From: Brucella tritici
GTDB lineage: Bacteria; Pseudomonadota; Alphaproteobacteria; Rhizobiales; Rhizobiaceae
Assembly: GCF_008932295.1 (NCBI RefSeq)
Contig: NZ_WBWA01000017.1
Span: 1-64,000 of the forward strand
DNA: 64,000 nucleotides
Direction of reading: 5' to 3'
Shown: positions 41,997 through 52,188 of the stretch, one piece after another
Layout: the number at the start of each line of letters is the position of its first letter
Position numbering within the stretch: position 1 is the first letter of the stretch
The notes under the pieces: model-generated
Databases searched by the model: none
Told to the model about the DNA's origin: nothing
The model's input: only the letters and a program-made list of their open reading frames with translations
Made by a program: the position numbers and the translations under genes

Positions 41997-43478
41997 TTGA
42001 CGACATCGCTTGTTCGCCTGACCGTATTGGGAAGTATTCTGCCATTGCTGGCGGCGTGCGTTACCGTTGGTCCCGACTACCAGAAGCCGAATGTGCTGAC
42101 TCCTGCCGGATGGAACAGCAAGGCTGACAGACGCGCTCCGCAGCTTGGCGATTGGTGGAGGAGCCTGAAAGATCCGGTTCTGGATCAACTGATCGCAGAA
42201 GGAATCGCAGGCAGCCCGGATGTAGCGACTGCGAAGGCCAAAGTGCGGCAGGCCCGCGCCAATTACACCTCGGCTGGTGGCGCGCTTTATCCTCAACTGG
42301 ATGGCCAGGGAAGTTACAAGCGATCAGACGGTCCCAATGTGACGGCGTCAAACCAGTCAAGCATGGGCTTTAACACGACATGGGAACTTGATCTTTTCGG
42401 CGGTAACAGGCGCGGTGTCGAAGCCGCCTATTACAATGTTGAATCCGCGAATGAACAATTGCGGGCAGCGCACGTGACGCTGATCGGGGACATCGCCACC
42501 AATTATGCCAATCTGCGCGGGGCACAGGCCAATATTGCCATTGCGCAGCGCAATGCTGCATCGCAGCGGCAGACTGTAGCACTGACACGCAACCAGCTTG
42601 AAGCCGGACAGATTTCGCAGGTCGATCTTCTGAACGCCGAGACCCAGGCCGCCACGACTGAATCACAAGTTCCGGGGCTGCGGATCAACTATGCCCAGTA
42701 TCTCAATCAGCTATCGGTCCTGACGGGGCGGTCTTCTTCGGCGCTGGCGAGCGTTCTGGACAAGTCGCGTCCTATACCAGCAATTCCAGGCAAGGTTTCA
42801 GCAGGTCTGCCTGCCGATCTGTTGCTCAGTCGCCCGGATGTCCGCGCAGCAGAACGTGATTATGCAAGTTCCAATGCCAGCGTCGGCCAGAAGCAGGCCC
42901 TGCTCTATCCGAGTATTTCCCTCACAGGGAATATCAATACGGGCGGCGCCAATTTCGGCGATCTTGGAAAGCTGTCGACGATCAGCTGGGGCTTTGGTCC
43001 TAGTCTGACCGTCCCGATCTTCCACGGTGGAAAATTGAATGCAGATGTGGATGCGGCTCGTGCGGTCCGCGACCAGTCGTTCATCGCCTATAGAAAGTCC
43101 ATTCTGACAGCGCTCAGCGAAGTCGAGAATGCCAGCGTATCGCTCAATCAGAACCGCCTGCGCACAGCGCAATTGCAGAAAATCGTCGGTAACAGCCGCA
43201 AGATCAACGAGCTGACGCTGGAGCAATATAGAGCGGGCACCAAGAGTTTTGTGGATGTGCTGACGGCGCAGCGTGACCTTCTCAGCGCAGAAACCAATCT
43301 CAGTCAGGCCCGGACGGACCTCGTTTTGAATTATGTTGCCCTGCAGAAAGCACTGGGCGGCGGCTGGAACGGCATCATCGATGTTGCGAAGCCTGAAGTC
43401 GTTGACGGCTATACAGGTCCGCGCATCGTCAAGACGCCGGCGCTTCCTCCACTGACAACCGATAAGAGACCACTATGA
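41997..43478 (+). CDS. Outer-membrane efflux lipoprotein, NodT/OprM family
   Basis: A 493-aa outer membrane factor of the RND/MacAB efflux class. A lipoprotein signal with lipobox LLAAC places the lipidated Cys at about residue 21, followed by the NodT-family opening VGPDYQKP. Two OEP repeats with the coiled-coil barrel periodicity fill the rest, and family blocks such as RPDVRAAE and YPSISLTG are clear. The start is TTG at 41997, the only start that gives a complete signal. Its stop overlaps the macA-like ATG by 4 nt. It forms the outer tunnel of the tripartite pump encoded here. Confidence 0.88.
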   Translation: MTTSLVRLTVLGSILPLLAACVTVGPDYQKPNVLTPAGWNSKADRRAPQLGDWWRSLKDPVLDQLIAEGIAGSPDVATAKAKVRQARANYTSAGGALYPQLDGQGSYKRSDGPNVTASNQSSMGFNTTWELDLFGGNRRGVEAAYYNVESANEQLRAAHVTLIGDIATNYANLRGAQANIAIAQRNAASQRQTVALTRNQLEAGQISQVDLLNAETQAATTESQVPGLRINYAQYLNQLSVLTGRSSSALASVLDKSRPIPAIPGKVSAGLPADLLLSRPDVRAAERDYASSNASVGQKQALLYPSISLTGNINTGGANFGDLGKLSTISWGFGPSLTVPIFHGGKLNADVDAARAVRDQSFIAYRKSILTALSEVENASVSLNQNRLRTAQLQKIVGNSRKINELTLEQYRAGTKSFVDVLTAQRDLLSAETNLSQARTDLVLNYVALQKALGGGWNGIIDVAKPEVVDGYTGPRIVKTPALPPLTTDKRPL

Positions 43479-44665
43479 AACCCAAGTCCAAACGCCGTTT
43501 TCGCTGGCGCCTGTGGCTGGCTGTCCTCATCGCATTGCTGATTGTCGTTTACTTCGTCGTCCGCTCCCTGACGAAAGAAGAGCCCCTGCCCGCCACGACC
43601 GAGATCAAGCGCGGCGACATCGAAAGTTCGGTTCTTGCCACCGGCACATTACGACCGAAAAATCTCGTTGCTATCGGTGCGCAGGCAACTGGCCGTATTC
43701 TTTCTTTGAAGGTGAAACCGGGCCAGCAGATAAAGGCCGGTGAAGTCGTTGCGCTGATCGACTCCACCAATCAGCAGAACGAGCTGAACAAGGCGCAGGC
43801 GTCGCTTCGCCAGAACGAGGCCACGCGTGCGCAGAACCTCGCTGATCTGGAACTGGCTCGACAGGATCTGGCACGAAACCAGATGATGATCGGCAAGAAT
43901 GCCGTCGCACGCGCCGATTACGACAAGGCGGTCAGCACCGTCAAATCGAAGGAAGCGCAGGTTGCCAACAGCGAAGCGGCAATCGCGGCGGCGAAGGTCG
44001 ACGTCCAGATCGCCGAGACCAATCTCGCCTATACCCGCATCACCGCGCCTATCGATGGAACGATCCTGGCGACGGTGGTTCAGGAGGGGCAGACCGTCAA
44101 CGCACAACAAAGTGCGCCGACAATCGCCATTCTTGGCCAGCTCGACACGATGACCGTTGAGGCCGACATTTCGGAAGCGGACGTTACGCAGGTTCGCGAG
44201 GGAATGCCGCTTTATTTCACCATATCAGGACAGAATTTGAAGCGTTATGACGCGAAGCTTGAGAAGATCGAACCAGCTCCGGATTCCATCGTCAGCGACA
44301 AGAGCTTCACGACGACAGCCGTGAGTTCTTCCAGCGCAGCGACTGCTTCGGCCATCTATTACAAGGGCATTTTCAACGTTCCCAATCCAGACGGCCTGCT
44401 CAGAACCTATATGACCACCGAGGTGCACATTCTGCTCGCGAAGGCAACAAATGCGTTGATTGTCCCTGTGACAGCCCTCAAAGACACCAAGGAGCCCGGA
44501 AAATATACGGTTCGTGTGGTGACAGGTGCCAGCAAGATCGAAGAACGAACGGTCGAAACCGGTATTACCGACAAGATCAACAGTGAAATCCGTTCAGGCC
44601 TGAACGAGGGGGACAGAGTCGTGACCGACAATCAGGCCGTCGCTCCTGCCCCTGCCGGTATCTGA
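43475..44665 (+). CDS. macA: MacA-like periplasmic adaptor
   Basis: A 396-aa HlyD/MFP adaptor. A basic N-terminus and a single membrane anchor at about residues 11-31 are followed by the lipoyl-like half motifs (GAQATGRILSLKVKPGQQIKAGEV and later TRITAPIDGTI). An alpha-hairpin separates them (about residues 100-175). It links the inner-membrane ABC protein to the outer membrane factor. It is coupled to both neighbours. The symbol is by family resemblance; MacA of E. coli is a macrolide/enterotoxin exporter adaptor, and the substrate here is unknown. Confidence 0.88.
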   Translation: MKPKSKRRFRWRLWLAVLIALLIVVYFVVRSLTKEEPLPATTEIKRGDIESSVLATGTLRPKNLVAIGAQATGRILSLKVKPGQQIKAGEVVALIDSTNQQNELNKAQASLRQNEATRAQNLADLELARQDLARNQMMIGKNAVARADYDKAVSTVKSKEAQVANSEAAIAAAKVDVQIAETNLAYTRITAPIDGTILATVVQEGQTVNAQQSAPTIAILGQLDTMTVEADISEADVTQVREGMPLYFTISGQNLKRYDAKLEKIEPAPDSIVSDKSFTTTAVSSSSAATASAIYYKGIFNVPNPDGLLRTYMTTEVHILLAKATNALIVPVTALKDTKEPGKYTVRVVTGASKIEERTVETGITDKINSEIRSGLNEGDRVVTDNQAVAPAPAGI

Positions 44666-44666
44666 A

Positions 44667-46628
44667 ATGAATGAAGCACCGCTGCTCTCGCTCAAGGACG
44701 TCTCCCGACATTATCCGTCGGGTGATGACTTCACGACGGTTCTTAAACATGTGAACCTGACCATCAGGCGCGGCGAGATGGTAGCGATCATCGGCGCATC
44801 CGGTTCGGGCAAATCCACGCTGATGAATATTCTCGGCTGTCTGGATCGTCCGTCGGAGGGCGAATATCTGATTTCCGGTCGTGCAACTTCGGAGCTTGAA
44901 GCCGATGAGCTGGCGCAGCTGCGACGTGAACATTTCGGGTTCATTTTTCAGCGCTACCATCTGCTCGGTGAGCTGGACGCCGTTGGCAATGTTGAGATTC
45001 CAGCCATTTATGCAGGCCAGAAGAAAACTGAACGGCGCGACAGAGCCGAAATGATACTTCAGCGGCTCGGCATGGGTGACCGCACCCATCACCGGCCAAG
45101 CCAGCTCTCCGGTGGCCAGCAGCAGCGTGTATCTATCGCCCGCGCGCTCATCAATGATGCGGATGTCATTCTGGCAGACGAACCGACGGGCGCGCTCGAC
45201 AGCCATAGCGGTGAGGAAGTTCTCGGTATCCTGCAGGAACTGAACCGCGAAGGGCGCACTATCGTTATCGTTACGCATGACCGGCAGGTTGCAGCGCGAG
45301 CGCAGCGCATCATCGAAATTCGCGACGGCGAAATCATTTCTGATACGAGAAATGGGGAGACTGAGCGGCCAGCGACTTCCGTGCCGGTTGAGCCGCCGCT
45401 CGCCAGACCAAGTCTGCTTGCTGGAATGCGCGACCGCTTCAACGAGGCTTTTGCAATGGCGCTTCGCTCGATGAATGCGCATCGGCTGCGCACTTTTCTG
45501 ACGATGCTGGGCATCATTATTGGCACGGCTTCGGTCGTTTGCGTCGTGGCGCTCGGACAAGGATCACAACAGCAGATTCTGGAACGGATCAGCGATCTTG
45601 GCACCAATACGCTCTACATCAGTCCCGGCAGGGGATTTGGTGACCTCAAGGCAGCCCAGATCACCACACTGAACCTGAGTGATGCCGACGAGATTGCAAA
45701 ATTGCCCTATGTCGTGGCGGCCACGCCATCCGATACAACCAGTTCCACCATTCGCGTTGGTGACAAGGAAGTCAGTGTATCGGTAAACGGCGTCGGTTCG
45801 GAATATTTTGCCACTCGTAATAGCAAGCTGCTCGAAGGACGCTTCTTCGATCAGCGCAATGTCGACGATCTGGCGCAAGTGGCCGTGGTCGATGAAACGG
45901 CCAGGACGACCCTTTTCCCGCATGAGGTCGGCTCCGTCATCGGCAAGATTATCCTTCTGGATAAGGTGCCGGTTCGTATTGTCGGCGTCGTCAAGGCGGA
46001 AGACCGGGGACCGGGATCGGCACAGACACTGGAAGTTTATCTGCCCTATGCGACTGTGAAGACGCGTATGACGGGCTCGCGTTCATTGCAGATGATCGTG
46101 ATTCGTGTCGCCGACACAATGGAGCCGTCGGTAGCTGAAAAACTGATTACTGCATTCCTCACCAAGCGGCATGGCGAGAAGGACTTCTCCGTCTTCAATA
46201 CCGACAGCCTGCAGAAAACCATTCAGGCCACGACCGCGACGCTTGCGCTTCTCGTCTCAAGCATTGCAGGCATATCGCTTTTCGTCGGCGGTATCGGGGT
46301 GATGAACATTATGCTCGTGGCCGTTTCGGAAAGAATCAACGAGATCGGCGTTCGCATGGCCATCGGCGCGCGGCAAAGCGATATCTTGCAGCAGTTTCTC
46401 ATCGAGGCGATTCTCGTCTGTCTGATCGGCGGCGTGCTTGGCGTTCTCATCGCTGCTGGATTCGGTTTGTTGTTTGCGCAGTTCAGTTCGATGTTCCAGC
46501 TCATTTATTCGCCGACATCCATCGTGGTTGCACTTGTCTGCTCGAGCCTGATCGGCATCGGATTCGGCTTCATTCCGGCCCGCAACGCCTCCAGACTCGA
46601 CCCGGTCGTGGCGCTCGCACGAGACTGA
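44667..46628 (+). CDS. macB: MacB-like ABC exporter
   Basis: A 653-aa fused ABC protein. The N-terminal ATPase has Walker A GASGSGKST (residues 48-56), Q-loop FQRYHLLGEL, signature LSGGQQQR and Walker B VILADEPTGALD. One membrane span follows near residue 275 (TFLTMLGIIIGTASVV), then a large periplasmic domain (about 300-520), then three C-terminal spans (FtsX/MacB_PCD layout). It is a mechanotransmission-type exporter working with the adaptor and outer membrane factor. The operon stops here, and no strong terminator is visible. Confidence 0.91.
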   Translation: MNEAPLLSLKDVSRHYPSGDDFTTVLKHVNLTIRRGEMVAIIGASGSGKSTLMNILGCLDRPSEGEYLISGRATSELEADELAQLRREHFGFIFQRYHLLGELDAVGNVEIPAIYAGQKKTERRDRAEMILQRLGMGDRTHHRPSQLSGGQQQRVSIARALINDADVILADEPTGALDSHSGEEVLGILQELNREGRTIVIVTHDRQVAARAQRIIEIRDGEIISDTRNGETERPATSVPVEPPLARPSLLAGMRDRFNEAFAMALRSMNAHRLRTFLTMLGIIIGTASVVCVVALGQGSQQQILERISDLGTNTLYISPGRGFGDLKAAQITTLNLSDADEIAKLPYVVAATPSDTTSSTIRVGDKEVSVSVNGVGSEYFATRNSKLLEGRFFDQRNVDDLAQVAVVDETARTTLFPHEVGSVIGKIILLDKVPVRIVGVVKAEDRGPGSAQTLEVYLPYATVKTRMTGSRSLQMIVIRVADTMEPSVAEKLITAFLTKRHGEKDFSVFNTDSLQKTIQATTATLALLVSSIAGISLFVGGIGVMNIMLVAVSERINEIGVRMAIGARQSDILQQFLIEAILVCLIGGVLGVLIAAGFGLLFAQFSSMFQLIYSPTSIVVALVCSSLIGIGFGFIPARNASRLDPVVALARD

Positions 46629-46937
46629 CCTCTGAGTCTCGGACGTGAGTCCTTTCTGCCGCCGGGCATGTCCCCCGGCTACAGAATTAACAGGCGCAGA
46701 AAACTACCCTTGATTGTTTCGATGTGTATAAATCAATATAAGAAATCCATTTAATATATTGATATTATGGTCTTTATGAATGCAACCGATAGTAATATCC
46801 CCTTCGGGATGCCTCGCAAGGCGATATATGCCCTGCAAGAAATTTCTGTCTTTCGTGTCGTTTCGGAAGGGGGTTGTTAACCTTCATTTTTTATTACTTG
46901 GGCTCATTCAGGCGACAGTATCTATGGTTCAGGTATC
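46629..46937. other. Intergenic region upstream of the FtsK-like gene
   Basis: 309 nt. A weak GCCGGG/CCCGGC stem (46661-46679) without a T run follows macB. From 46720 the sequence is AT-rich and probably holds the promoter of the FtsK-like gene. No RNA gene or ORF is evident. Confidence 0.4.
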
Positions 46938-49418
46938 ATGCGTAATTTGAGAGAAAATTTCCCCCAGTCGACAGGAAATCGTGCAGAGAACGCTCAGGAC
47001 CCGAAGCAGCCTCGCGGCCAGACGGGAAGTCACAATCCGGCCAGTGACGATGCCTGGAAAATCCATTTTTCGCTCGGTGCGAATGTTCGCTTTACCCGCA
47101 CACCGGAAGTCGAGCTTCTGCGTCGTCGCGGCGAGGAACTCCCGAACATCAATGAGCGCACTCAGGCAAGCACGGACGAGGCTGCATCTGCGATCAGTGT
47201 GGAGAAGGTTGCAGAAGCGCAGCCAATGGCTGTAGCCGAACTCCAGAAGACCGTGTCGCAGAGCATGGTGCGTTCGCCAGTTGCACCGGTGCCGCCAGCA
47301 ATGCCCGCAGTTCCTGTCGCAGTCGTCGTCGCTCCGGTAGAGCCCGTTCTGGAAGCCACTCCGGTCATGATTGAGGCTGTAAATCCGGCTCAGCCATCGG
47401 CATTTACCTATCTTTCCGATTTTGCTTTCTGGGAAGGTTGCGGCATCGATACAGCACTTGTACCTGCGGAGCCTCTCGTTTCTACTGTTCCGGCAGAACC
47501 GCGCAAGCCATTGCCCACCGTTGAATCCATTCTGGCACAGTTTCGCATTCGCGAATGGAACAAGCAGCCGGAGCCGGTTGCTGTAGCCCCGGTTCAGCCG
47601 GTCGCAGAGGCGCCGGTTGCGCCAATGGCAGTCATGGCACCGGAACCTGTTGCTGCCGTTCAGGTCGAAACGCCCGCGCCGCAGCCGATTGTGGTTGTGC
47701 CAGAAATCGCACCCGAAGTTGTCGGGGAAGCTACTGAAGATGAAGTCGTGCTCACCGTTGCGGAAGCCGAAGAGCATGTCGTCGAGGAAGTGGCAGCGCC
47801 GGAGCCGGTCATCGAAAAGCCTGCCCCGGTCAAGGCGGCGCCTTCGATTGCATTGTATCAGCCGCAGCCCCTCCCCCGCGCCGAAGCGCCGGTTATCCAC
47901 GGCAGCTATGAATTCCCGCCGCGCGATCTCTTGCAGATGCCGCCCGAACAGGACGGAAATGTCATCACGCAGGAAATGCTGGAACGCAGCGCCGGACTTC
48001 TGGAAAGCGTGCTGGAGGATTTCGGCGTGCGCGGCGAGATCATCCATGTCCGCCCAGGCCCCGTCGTCACGCTCTATGAGTTTGAACCGGCGCCTGGCGT
48101 AAAATCCTCGCGTGTCATCGGCCTCGCCGACGATATCGCCCGCTCCATGTCGGCGCTGTCCGCCCGCGTGGCTGTGGTTCCGGGCCGCAATGTCATCGGC
48201 ATCGAATTGCCGAATGCCAATCGCGAAACGGTCTATCTGCGTGAAATGATCGATAGCCGTACGTTCGAGGCATCGAATTACCGTCTGCCGCTTTGCCTCG
48301 GCAAGGGTATTGGTGGTGAGCCGATCATTGCGGAACTGGCCAAGATGCCCCACCTTCTGGTGGCAGGTACCACCGGCTCGGGCAAGTCGGTTGCAATCAA
48401 TACGATGATCCTCTCGCTGCTCTACCGTTTCAAGCCGGAAGAATGCCGCCTGATCATGGTTGATCCAAAGATGCTGGAACTGTCCATCTATGACGGCATT
48501 CCTCACCTTTTGACCCCGGTTGTTACCGATCCGAAGAAGGCAGTCGTGGCGCTGAAATGGGCTGTGCGCGAGATGGAAGAACGCTATCGCAAGATGGCCC
48601 GTCTCGGCGTCCGCAACATCGAAGGCTTCAATGCCCGCGCCGCCTCGGCCAAGGGCAAGGGCGAGACCGTGATGTGCACGGTGCAGTCCGGCTTCGACAA
48701 GGAAACAGGTGAAGCGACCTATATTCAGGAAGAACTCGACCTGACGCCGATGCCTTACATCGTGGTCATCATCGACGAGATGGCCGACCTGATGATGGTT
48801 GCAGGCAAGGACATCGAAGGCGCAGTCCAGCGTCTTGCCCAGATGGCCCGCGCCGCCGGTATCCACCTCATCATGGCCACGCAACGCCCATCGGTCGATG
48901 TCATTACCGGAACGATCAAGGCCAACTTCCCGACCCGTATCTCGTTCCAGGTTACCTCGAAGATCGACAGCCGCACCATCCTCGGTGAAATGGGTGCCGA
49001 GCAGCTTCTCGGTCAGGGCGACATGCTGCATATGGCAGGCGGCGGACGCATCGTCCGTGTCCACGGCCCGTTCGTTTCCGATGAGGAAGTGGAAAAGGTA
49101 GTCAACCACCTGAAGGAACAGGGGCGTCCGGATTATCTGGCGACCGTCACGGAAGACGAGGAAGACGAAGACACAACGCAGGAAGCGGCGGTTTTCGATG
49201 CAACCTCGATGGGTTCGGAAGATAGCGACGACGTGTATGAACAGGCCATCAAGGTCGTGATGCGCGACAAGAAGTGCTCTACGTCTTACATCCAGCGTCG
49301 TCTCGGTATCGGTTATAACCGCGCCGCCTCGCTCGTGGAGCGGATGGAGAAGGACGGTCTGGTCGGCCCCGCCAATCATGTCGGCAAGCGCGAGATCCTG
49401 ACAGGCAATCGCGACTGA
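46938..49418 (+). CDS. FtsK/SpoIIIE-family DNA translocase lacking the membrane domain
   Basis: An 826-aa protein. Residues 1 to about 330 are a Pro/Ala/Val/Glu-rich linker with no membrane span. The alpha/beta motor follows, with Walker A GTTGSGKS (residues 477-484) and Walker [11 protein letters not shown] (Asp613-Glu614). A C-terminal gamma winged helix (about 760-826; [19 protein letters not shown]) is the part that reads KOPS sites. Canonical alphaproteobacterial FtsK has four N-terminal spans, so this is either a second paralogue or a soluble translocase like SftA of Bacillus. It is a single-gene transcript with its own terminator. Confidence 0.9.
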   Translation: MRNLRENFPQSTGNRAENAQDPKQPRGQTGSHNPASDDAWKIHFSLGANVRFTRTPEVELLRRRGEELPNINERTQASTDEAASAISVEKVAEAQPMAVAELQKTVSQSMVRSPVAPVPPAMPAVPVAVVVAPVEPVLEATPVMIEAVNPAQPSAFTYLSDFAFWEGCGIDTALVPAEPLVSTVPAEPRKPLPTVESILAQFRIREWNKQPEPVAVAPVQPVAEAPVAPMAVMAPEPVAAVQVETPAPQPIVVVPEIAPEVVGEATEDEVVLTVAEAEEHVVEEVAAPEPVIEKPAPVKAAPSIALYQPQPLPRAEAPVIHGSYEFPPRDLLQMPPEQDGNVITQEMLERSAGLLESVLEDFGVRGEIIHVRPGPVVTLYEFEPAPGVKSSRVIGLADDIARSMSALSARVAVVPGRNVIGIELPNANRETVYLREMIDSRTFEASNYRLPLCLGKGIGGEPIIAELAKMPHLLVAGTTGSGKSVAINTMILSLLYRFKPEECRLIMVDPKMLELSIYDGIPHLLTPVVTDPKKAVVALKWAVREMEERYRKMARLGVRNIEGFNARAASAKGKGETVMCTVQSGFDKETGEATYIQEELDLTPMPYIVVIIDEMADLMMVAGKDIEGAVQRLAQMARAAGIHLIMATQRPSVDVITGTIKANFPTRISFQVTSKIDSRTILGEMGAEQLLGQGDMLHMAGGGRIVRVHGPFVSDEEVEKVVNHLKEQGRPDYLATVTEDEEDEDTTQEAAVFDATSMGSEDSDDVYEQAIKVVMRDKKCSTSYIQRRLGIGYNRAASLVERMEKDGLVGPANHVGKREILTGNRD

Positions 49419-49440
49419 TCACCGCCGGATCAAGGTTAGA

Positions 49441-49475
49441 AAAGGGCCGGATTGCACATGCGATCCGGCCTTTTG
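49441..49475 (+). terminator. Intrinsic terminator of the FtsK-like gene
   Basis: GGCCGGAT (49446-49453) pairs with ATCCGGCC (49464-49471), extended by AAAA/TTTT across a bulged G. It begins 22 nt past the stop codon and ends in TTTT. Confidence 0.8.
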
Positions 49476-49627
49476 CTGCGCGTTGCCAAAGGGTTAGAAA
49501 CTGTTGCAGCAATGCGCTTGTCAAGATGTAAAATTTAGTTAATACTTAGTTCATTCGTACATTCTTGATAATCGGTCGAGACAGCCTCGAAAGCTGTCAC
49601 GCGCCAAGAAGATAGGGAGAATGATCG

Positions 49628-49813
49628 ATGAAAAGCATAATTATCGGTCCTGCGACTAACGAAAAGGATCGCACAGTTACGCAGCAGATTTTGCTGCGCA
49701 TTCATGAGCAGATGCCAAAGCCCTCGGAAGACAAGACACAGGTTTGCAACGTATTGCGCCTGTCGAAGGGTGGCTATTCGCACCGCAGACGCAGAATTCA
49801 TAAACTTGCCTGA
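49628..49813 (+). CDS. Small hypothetical protein (61 aa)
   Basis: ATG at 49628 is preceded by GGGAG at about 9 nt. The 61-aa product is hydrophilic and basic at its C-terminus (SHRRRRIHKLA), with no membrane span or signal. I do not recognise it. It occupies an otherwise empty region after the FtsK terminator, with AT-rich sequence upstream that could hold a promoter (TTAATACTTAG region near 49535). It is a moderately supported small gene. Confidence 0.45.
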   Translation: MKSIIIGPATNEKDRTVTQQILLRIHEQMPKPSEDKTQVCNVLRLSKGGYSHRRRRIHKLA

Positions 49814-49916
49814 GAACGAAGCGATATAATAAAAATCTTGCTCAGCGCCACGCATTCATCGCGAATGCGGCAGGCGCTGTAATTTTTTCTGACATGATAC
49901 CTGGAGCTGCTCCGCC

Positions 49917-50021
49917 TAGAGCGCATTTCAATCTGACTGGATCAGATCGGCGCTCTAAATATTTGTTTCGTCGCATTGTCCCACGTAAAACCGCTTCGCA
50001 CTTTTGCTGGAAATGCTCTAG
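49917..50021. repeat. Pair of dispersed palindromic repeats
   Basis: The first element (49917-49957) opens TAGAGCGC and closes GGCGCTCTA around an imperfect ATCTGACTGGATCAGAT core. The second (49972-50021) closes with GGAAATGCTCTAG and has the CCGCTTCGCACTTTTGC core also seen near 58875 and 56010. They lie downstream of the DadA-like gene. Confidence 0.6.
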
Positions 50022-51247
50022 TCGTGAAGATCGAGCGCGCGATGAAGCTCTATATCCTTCGCCTCTCCGTTCATCCGTTCTGCCAGAATTCGACCTGTCG
50101 TCGGCCCGAGCGTAAACCCTTGATGACCGTGCCCGAAATTCAGCCACAAGCCCTTGTGTCGCGGAGCCTCCGCAACGACGGGCAGCATACGGGGCATACA
50201 GGGGCGACTGCCGAACCATGGCGTGTTTTCCGTAGGTACGCCAATGTCGAAAAGCTCGGCTATGGCCTTGATAGACCTGTTAAGCTGCTGATGGCGAGCC
50301 ACGCTGTTCAAAGGTGTCAGCTCGGCCCCGGTCAGGATGCGCAAGCCTGCATCCATCGGCGTTGCGACTGTTGAATTGTTTACGTCGACGATTGGAACCT
50401 TCGGCCCGGTGCCCGAAAAATGCTGATGGTATCCACGCTTGATAACAAGTGGAATTTTATAGCCGAAACCGCGGAGGACTTCAGGGCTCCATGGCCCCAG
50501 AGCAAGAACAACGTGGCGCGCGCGATGTGGTCCTCCGGTTGTGTCAACCTGCCAGCCGGAACCATCCTGCCGCAAACTACGCGCATCGCCGTGCAGAAAG
50601 ATTCCGCCGCGCTTTACGAACAGGCCAGCATAGGACTGGACGAGAGCGCCCGGATCGGAACAGGACCAGGGATCGGTCCAGTGGATGGCCCCGGCCGGAT
50701 CTGTCTTCAACGACGGTTCAGCAGTGCGGACAGCCTTACTGTCCTCTATGATGCTCGCAACGCCGAACTCATGTTTTTTCCGCTCCGCATCACGCGCGGA
50801 AATATCAAACGACCGGGCGGAACGATGCAGCTCACGCAGTCCAGTCCGCCTTATCAGGGGCTCAGCTCCTGAAGCCTCGATCAAAGGAGCATGATCGTCG
50901 GCAGCACGCCGGATCATACGCGCATAGAACTGCGAAGCCGTGCGGTGACGCCCTGCTTCCGAATTGTGCCAGTAGCGCGACAGGGCGCCAATCTGCCCCG
51001 GCATATCGCGAAGCCGCCATACAACCTGATTGTTGGCGCCGAAGGCGGCCTTCAACAGTTCTGACGGGGCGCGTGGCAAGGCATAGGGGCTTACGGCTTC
51101 TGTCTGGATTATCCCGGCATTGCCATAACTCGTTTCAGTTCCCGGACCGCTTCGGTCGACGAGAAGAACGGACCAGCCCCTTTCCTGCAGGGCGAGCGCC
51201 GCGCCGACACCCACCATACCGGCACCCAGAACGATGCAATCCGTCAT
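50018..51247 (-). CDS. FAD-dependent D-amino acid dehydrogenase-like oxidoreductase
   Basis: A 409-aa DAO-family flavoprotein. The FAD-binding motif is VLGAGMVGVGAALAL at residues 6-20, and the C-terminal FAD motif is NFGHGHQGFTLGPTTG. The overall pattern (TSYGNAGII, SRPCMPRMLPVV) is that of DadA-type dehydrogenases, which oxidise D-amino acids and pass electrons to the respiratory chain. It is monocistronic. Together with the D-amino acid module at 36919-41741 it suggests D-amino acid use, but related members oxidise sarcosine or hydroxyproline. Confidence 0.85.
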   Translation of the reverse strand: MTDCIVLGAGMVGVGAALALQERGWSVLLVDRSGPGTETSYGNAGIIQTEAVSPYALPRAPSELLKAAFGANNQVVWRLRDMPGQIGALSRYWHNSEAGRHRTASQFYARMIRRAADDHAPLIEASGAEPLIRRTGLRELHRSARSFDISARDAERKKHEFGVASIIEDSKAVRTAEPSLKTDPAGAIHWTDPWSCSDPGALVQSYAGLFVKRGGIFLHGDARSLRQDGSGWQVDTTGGPHRARHVVLALGPWSPEVLRGFGYKIPLVIKRGYHQHFSGTGPKVPIVDVNNSTVATPMDAGLRILTGAELTPLNSVARHQQLNRSIKAIAELFDIGVPTENTPWFGSRPCMPRMLPVVAEAPRHKGLWLNFGHGHQGFTLGPTTGRILAERMNGEAKDIELHRALDLHD

Positions 51248-51432
51248 ATCCAGCTACTTCTCAGAAATGGTACGATTCTCTTTGCGCCAGTATGTAAAAT
51301 CCGGCCTGCGACTGACAAGTTCGATGATCACGTTCTTTTGTGGTCCAACCCTTTCTTGGCATTGAATTTTTGTTATAGAAGGCCACTTTCTGCATCAGGC
51401 TCTGTTGGCTGCCGTGATTGAAGGACAAGATA

Positions 51433-52188
51433 ATGCCCTCCCCCGAAAATGAACAAACGATCCAGAAAACCTCTTCCCGGTTCTTCCTTGGTTTAATGTC
51501 GGTGCTGGGGGCCATCTTCTTCATCGTTTTCATGGGGCTGGGCATCTGGCAGGTCGAGCGTCTGCAATGGAAGCTCGATCTCATCGCAAGGGTCGATGCG
51601 CGTGTTCATGCCGAGCCAATTGCGGCGCCGGGTCCGGACGATTGGGCCAATGTCAACCAGAAGGATGACGAGTATCGTCATGTCATGCTGACCGGCACCT
51701 ATCTGAACGACAAGGAAGTGCTGGTTCACGCGCTGACCGAACGAGGCGCGGGCTATTGGGTCCTGACGCCGATGCGTTCGCCCGACGGCGCGCTGACTTT
51801 CATCAATCGTGGCCTGGTTCCAAACGACAAGCGCGATCCGTCATCGCGGCAGGAAACGCAAATTGCTGGTGAAACGACTGTGACCGGCCTGTTGCGTATG
51901 CCGGAACCTGACGGGTTCTTTCTGCGCCCGAACGATCCGGCGCGCAATGACTGGAATTCGCGCGATGTCGCAGCCTTTGTGCAGAAGGAAAATTTGGGGC
52001 CGGTTGCGCCCTATTTCATCGATGCCGATGCAACTGCCAGCGCAGGGGCGCTTCCCATTGGCGGGCTGACGGTCGTGAAATTCCGTAACAGCCATCTTTC
52101 CTATGCAATCACATGGTTTGCGCTTGCTGCCATGATTGCGGGTGCCGCCATTTTTCTCTGGCGGCACGAGCGTAGGTCAAAGAGCTAG
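51433..52188 (+). CDS. SURF1-family cytochrome oxidase assembly protein
   Basis: A 251-aa membrane protein with the SURF1 layout: a span near residues 20-40 ([30 protein letters not shown], the diagnostic GxWQxxRxxWK-type block) and a second near 220-243. The periplasmic domain between them contains FINRGLVP. It helps insert haem a into subunit I of haem-copper oxidases. I start at 51433 because AAGGA lies 7 nt upstream. No cox or cyo genes are adjacent in the window. Its stop overlaps the 3' end of the convergent lpd gene by 4 nt. Confidence 0.87.
   Translation: MPSPENEQTIQKTSSRFFLGLMSVLGAIFFIVFMGLGIWQVERLQWKLDLIARVDARVHAEPIAAPGPDDWANVNQKDDEYRHVMLTGTYLNDKEVLVHALTERGAGYWVLTPMRSPDGALTFINRGLVPNDKRDPSSRQETQIAGETTVTGLLRMPEPDGFFLRPNDPARNDWNSRDVAAFVQKENLGPVAPYFIDADATASAGALPIGGLTVVKFRNSHLSYAITWFALAAMIAGAAIFLWRHERRSKS

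Noticed and set aside
46661-46679. GCCGGG/CCCGGC stem after macB as a terminator
   Set aside because: Only 6 bp with no following T run; too weak to call.
46929-49379. 816-codon minus-strand open frame opposite the FtsK-like gene
   Set aside because: It is the antisense of the coding strand, His/Arg/Gly-rich with no domain; a shadow produced by GC-rich codon usage.
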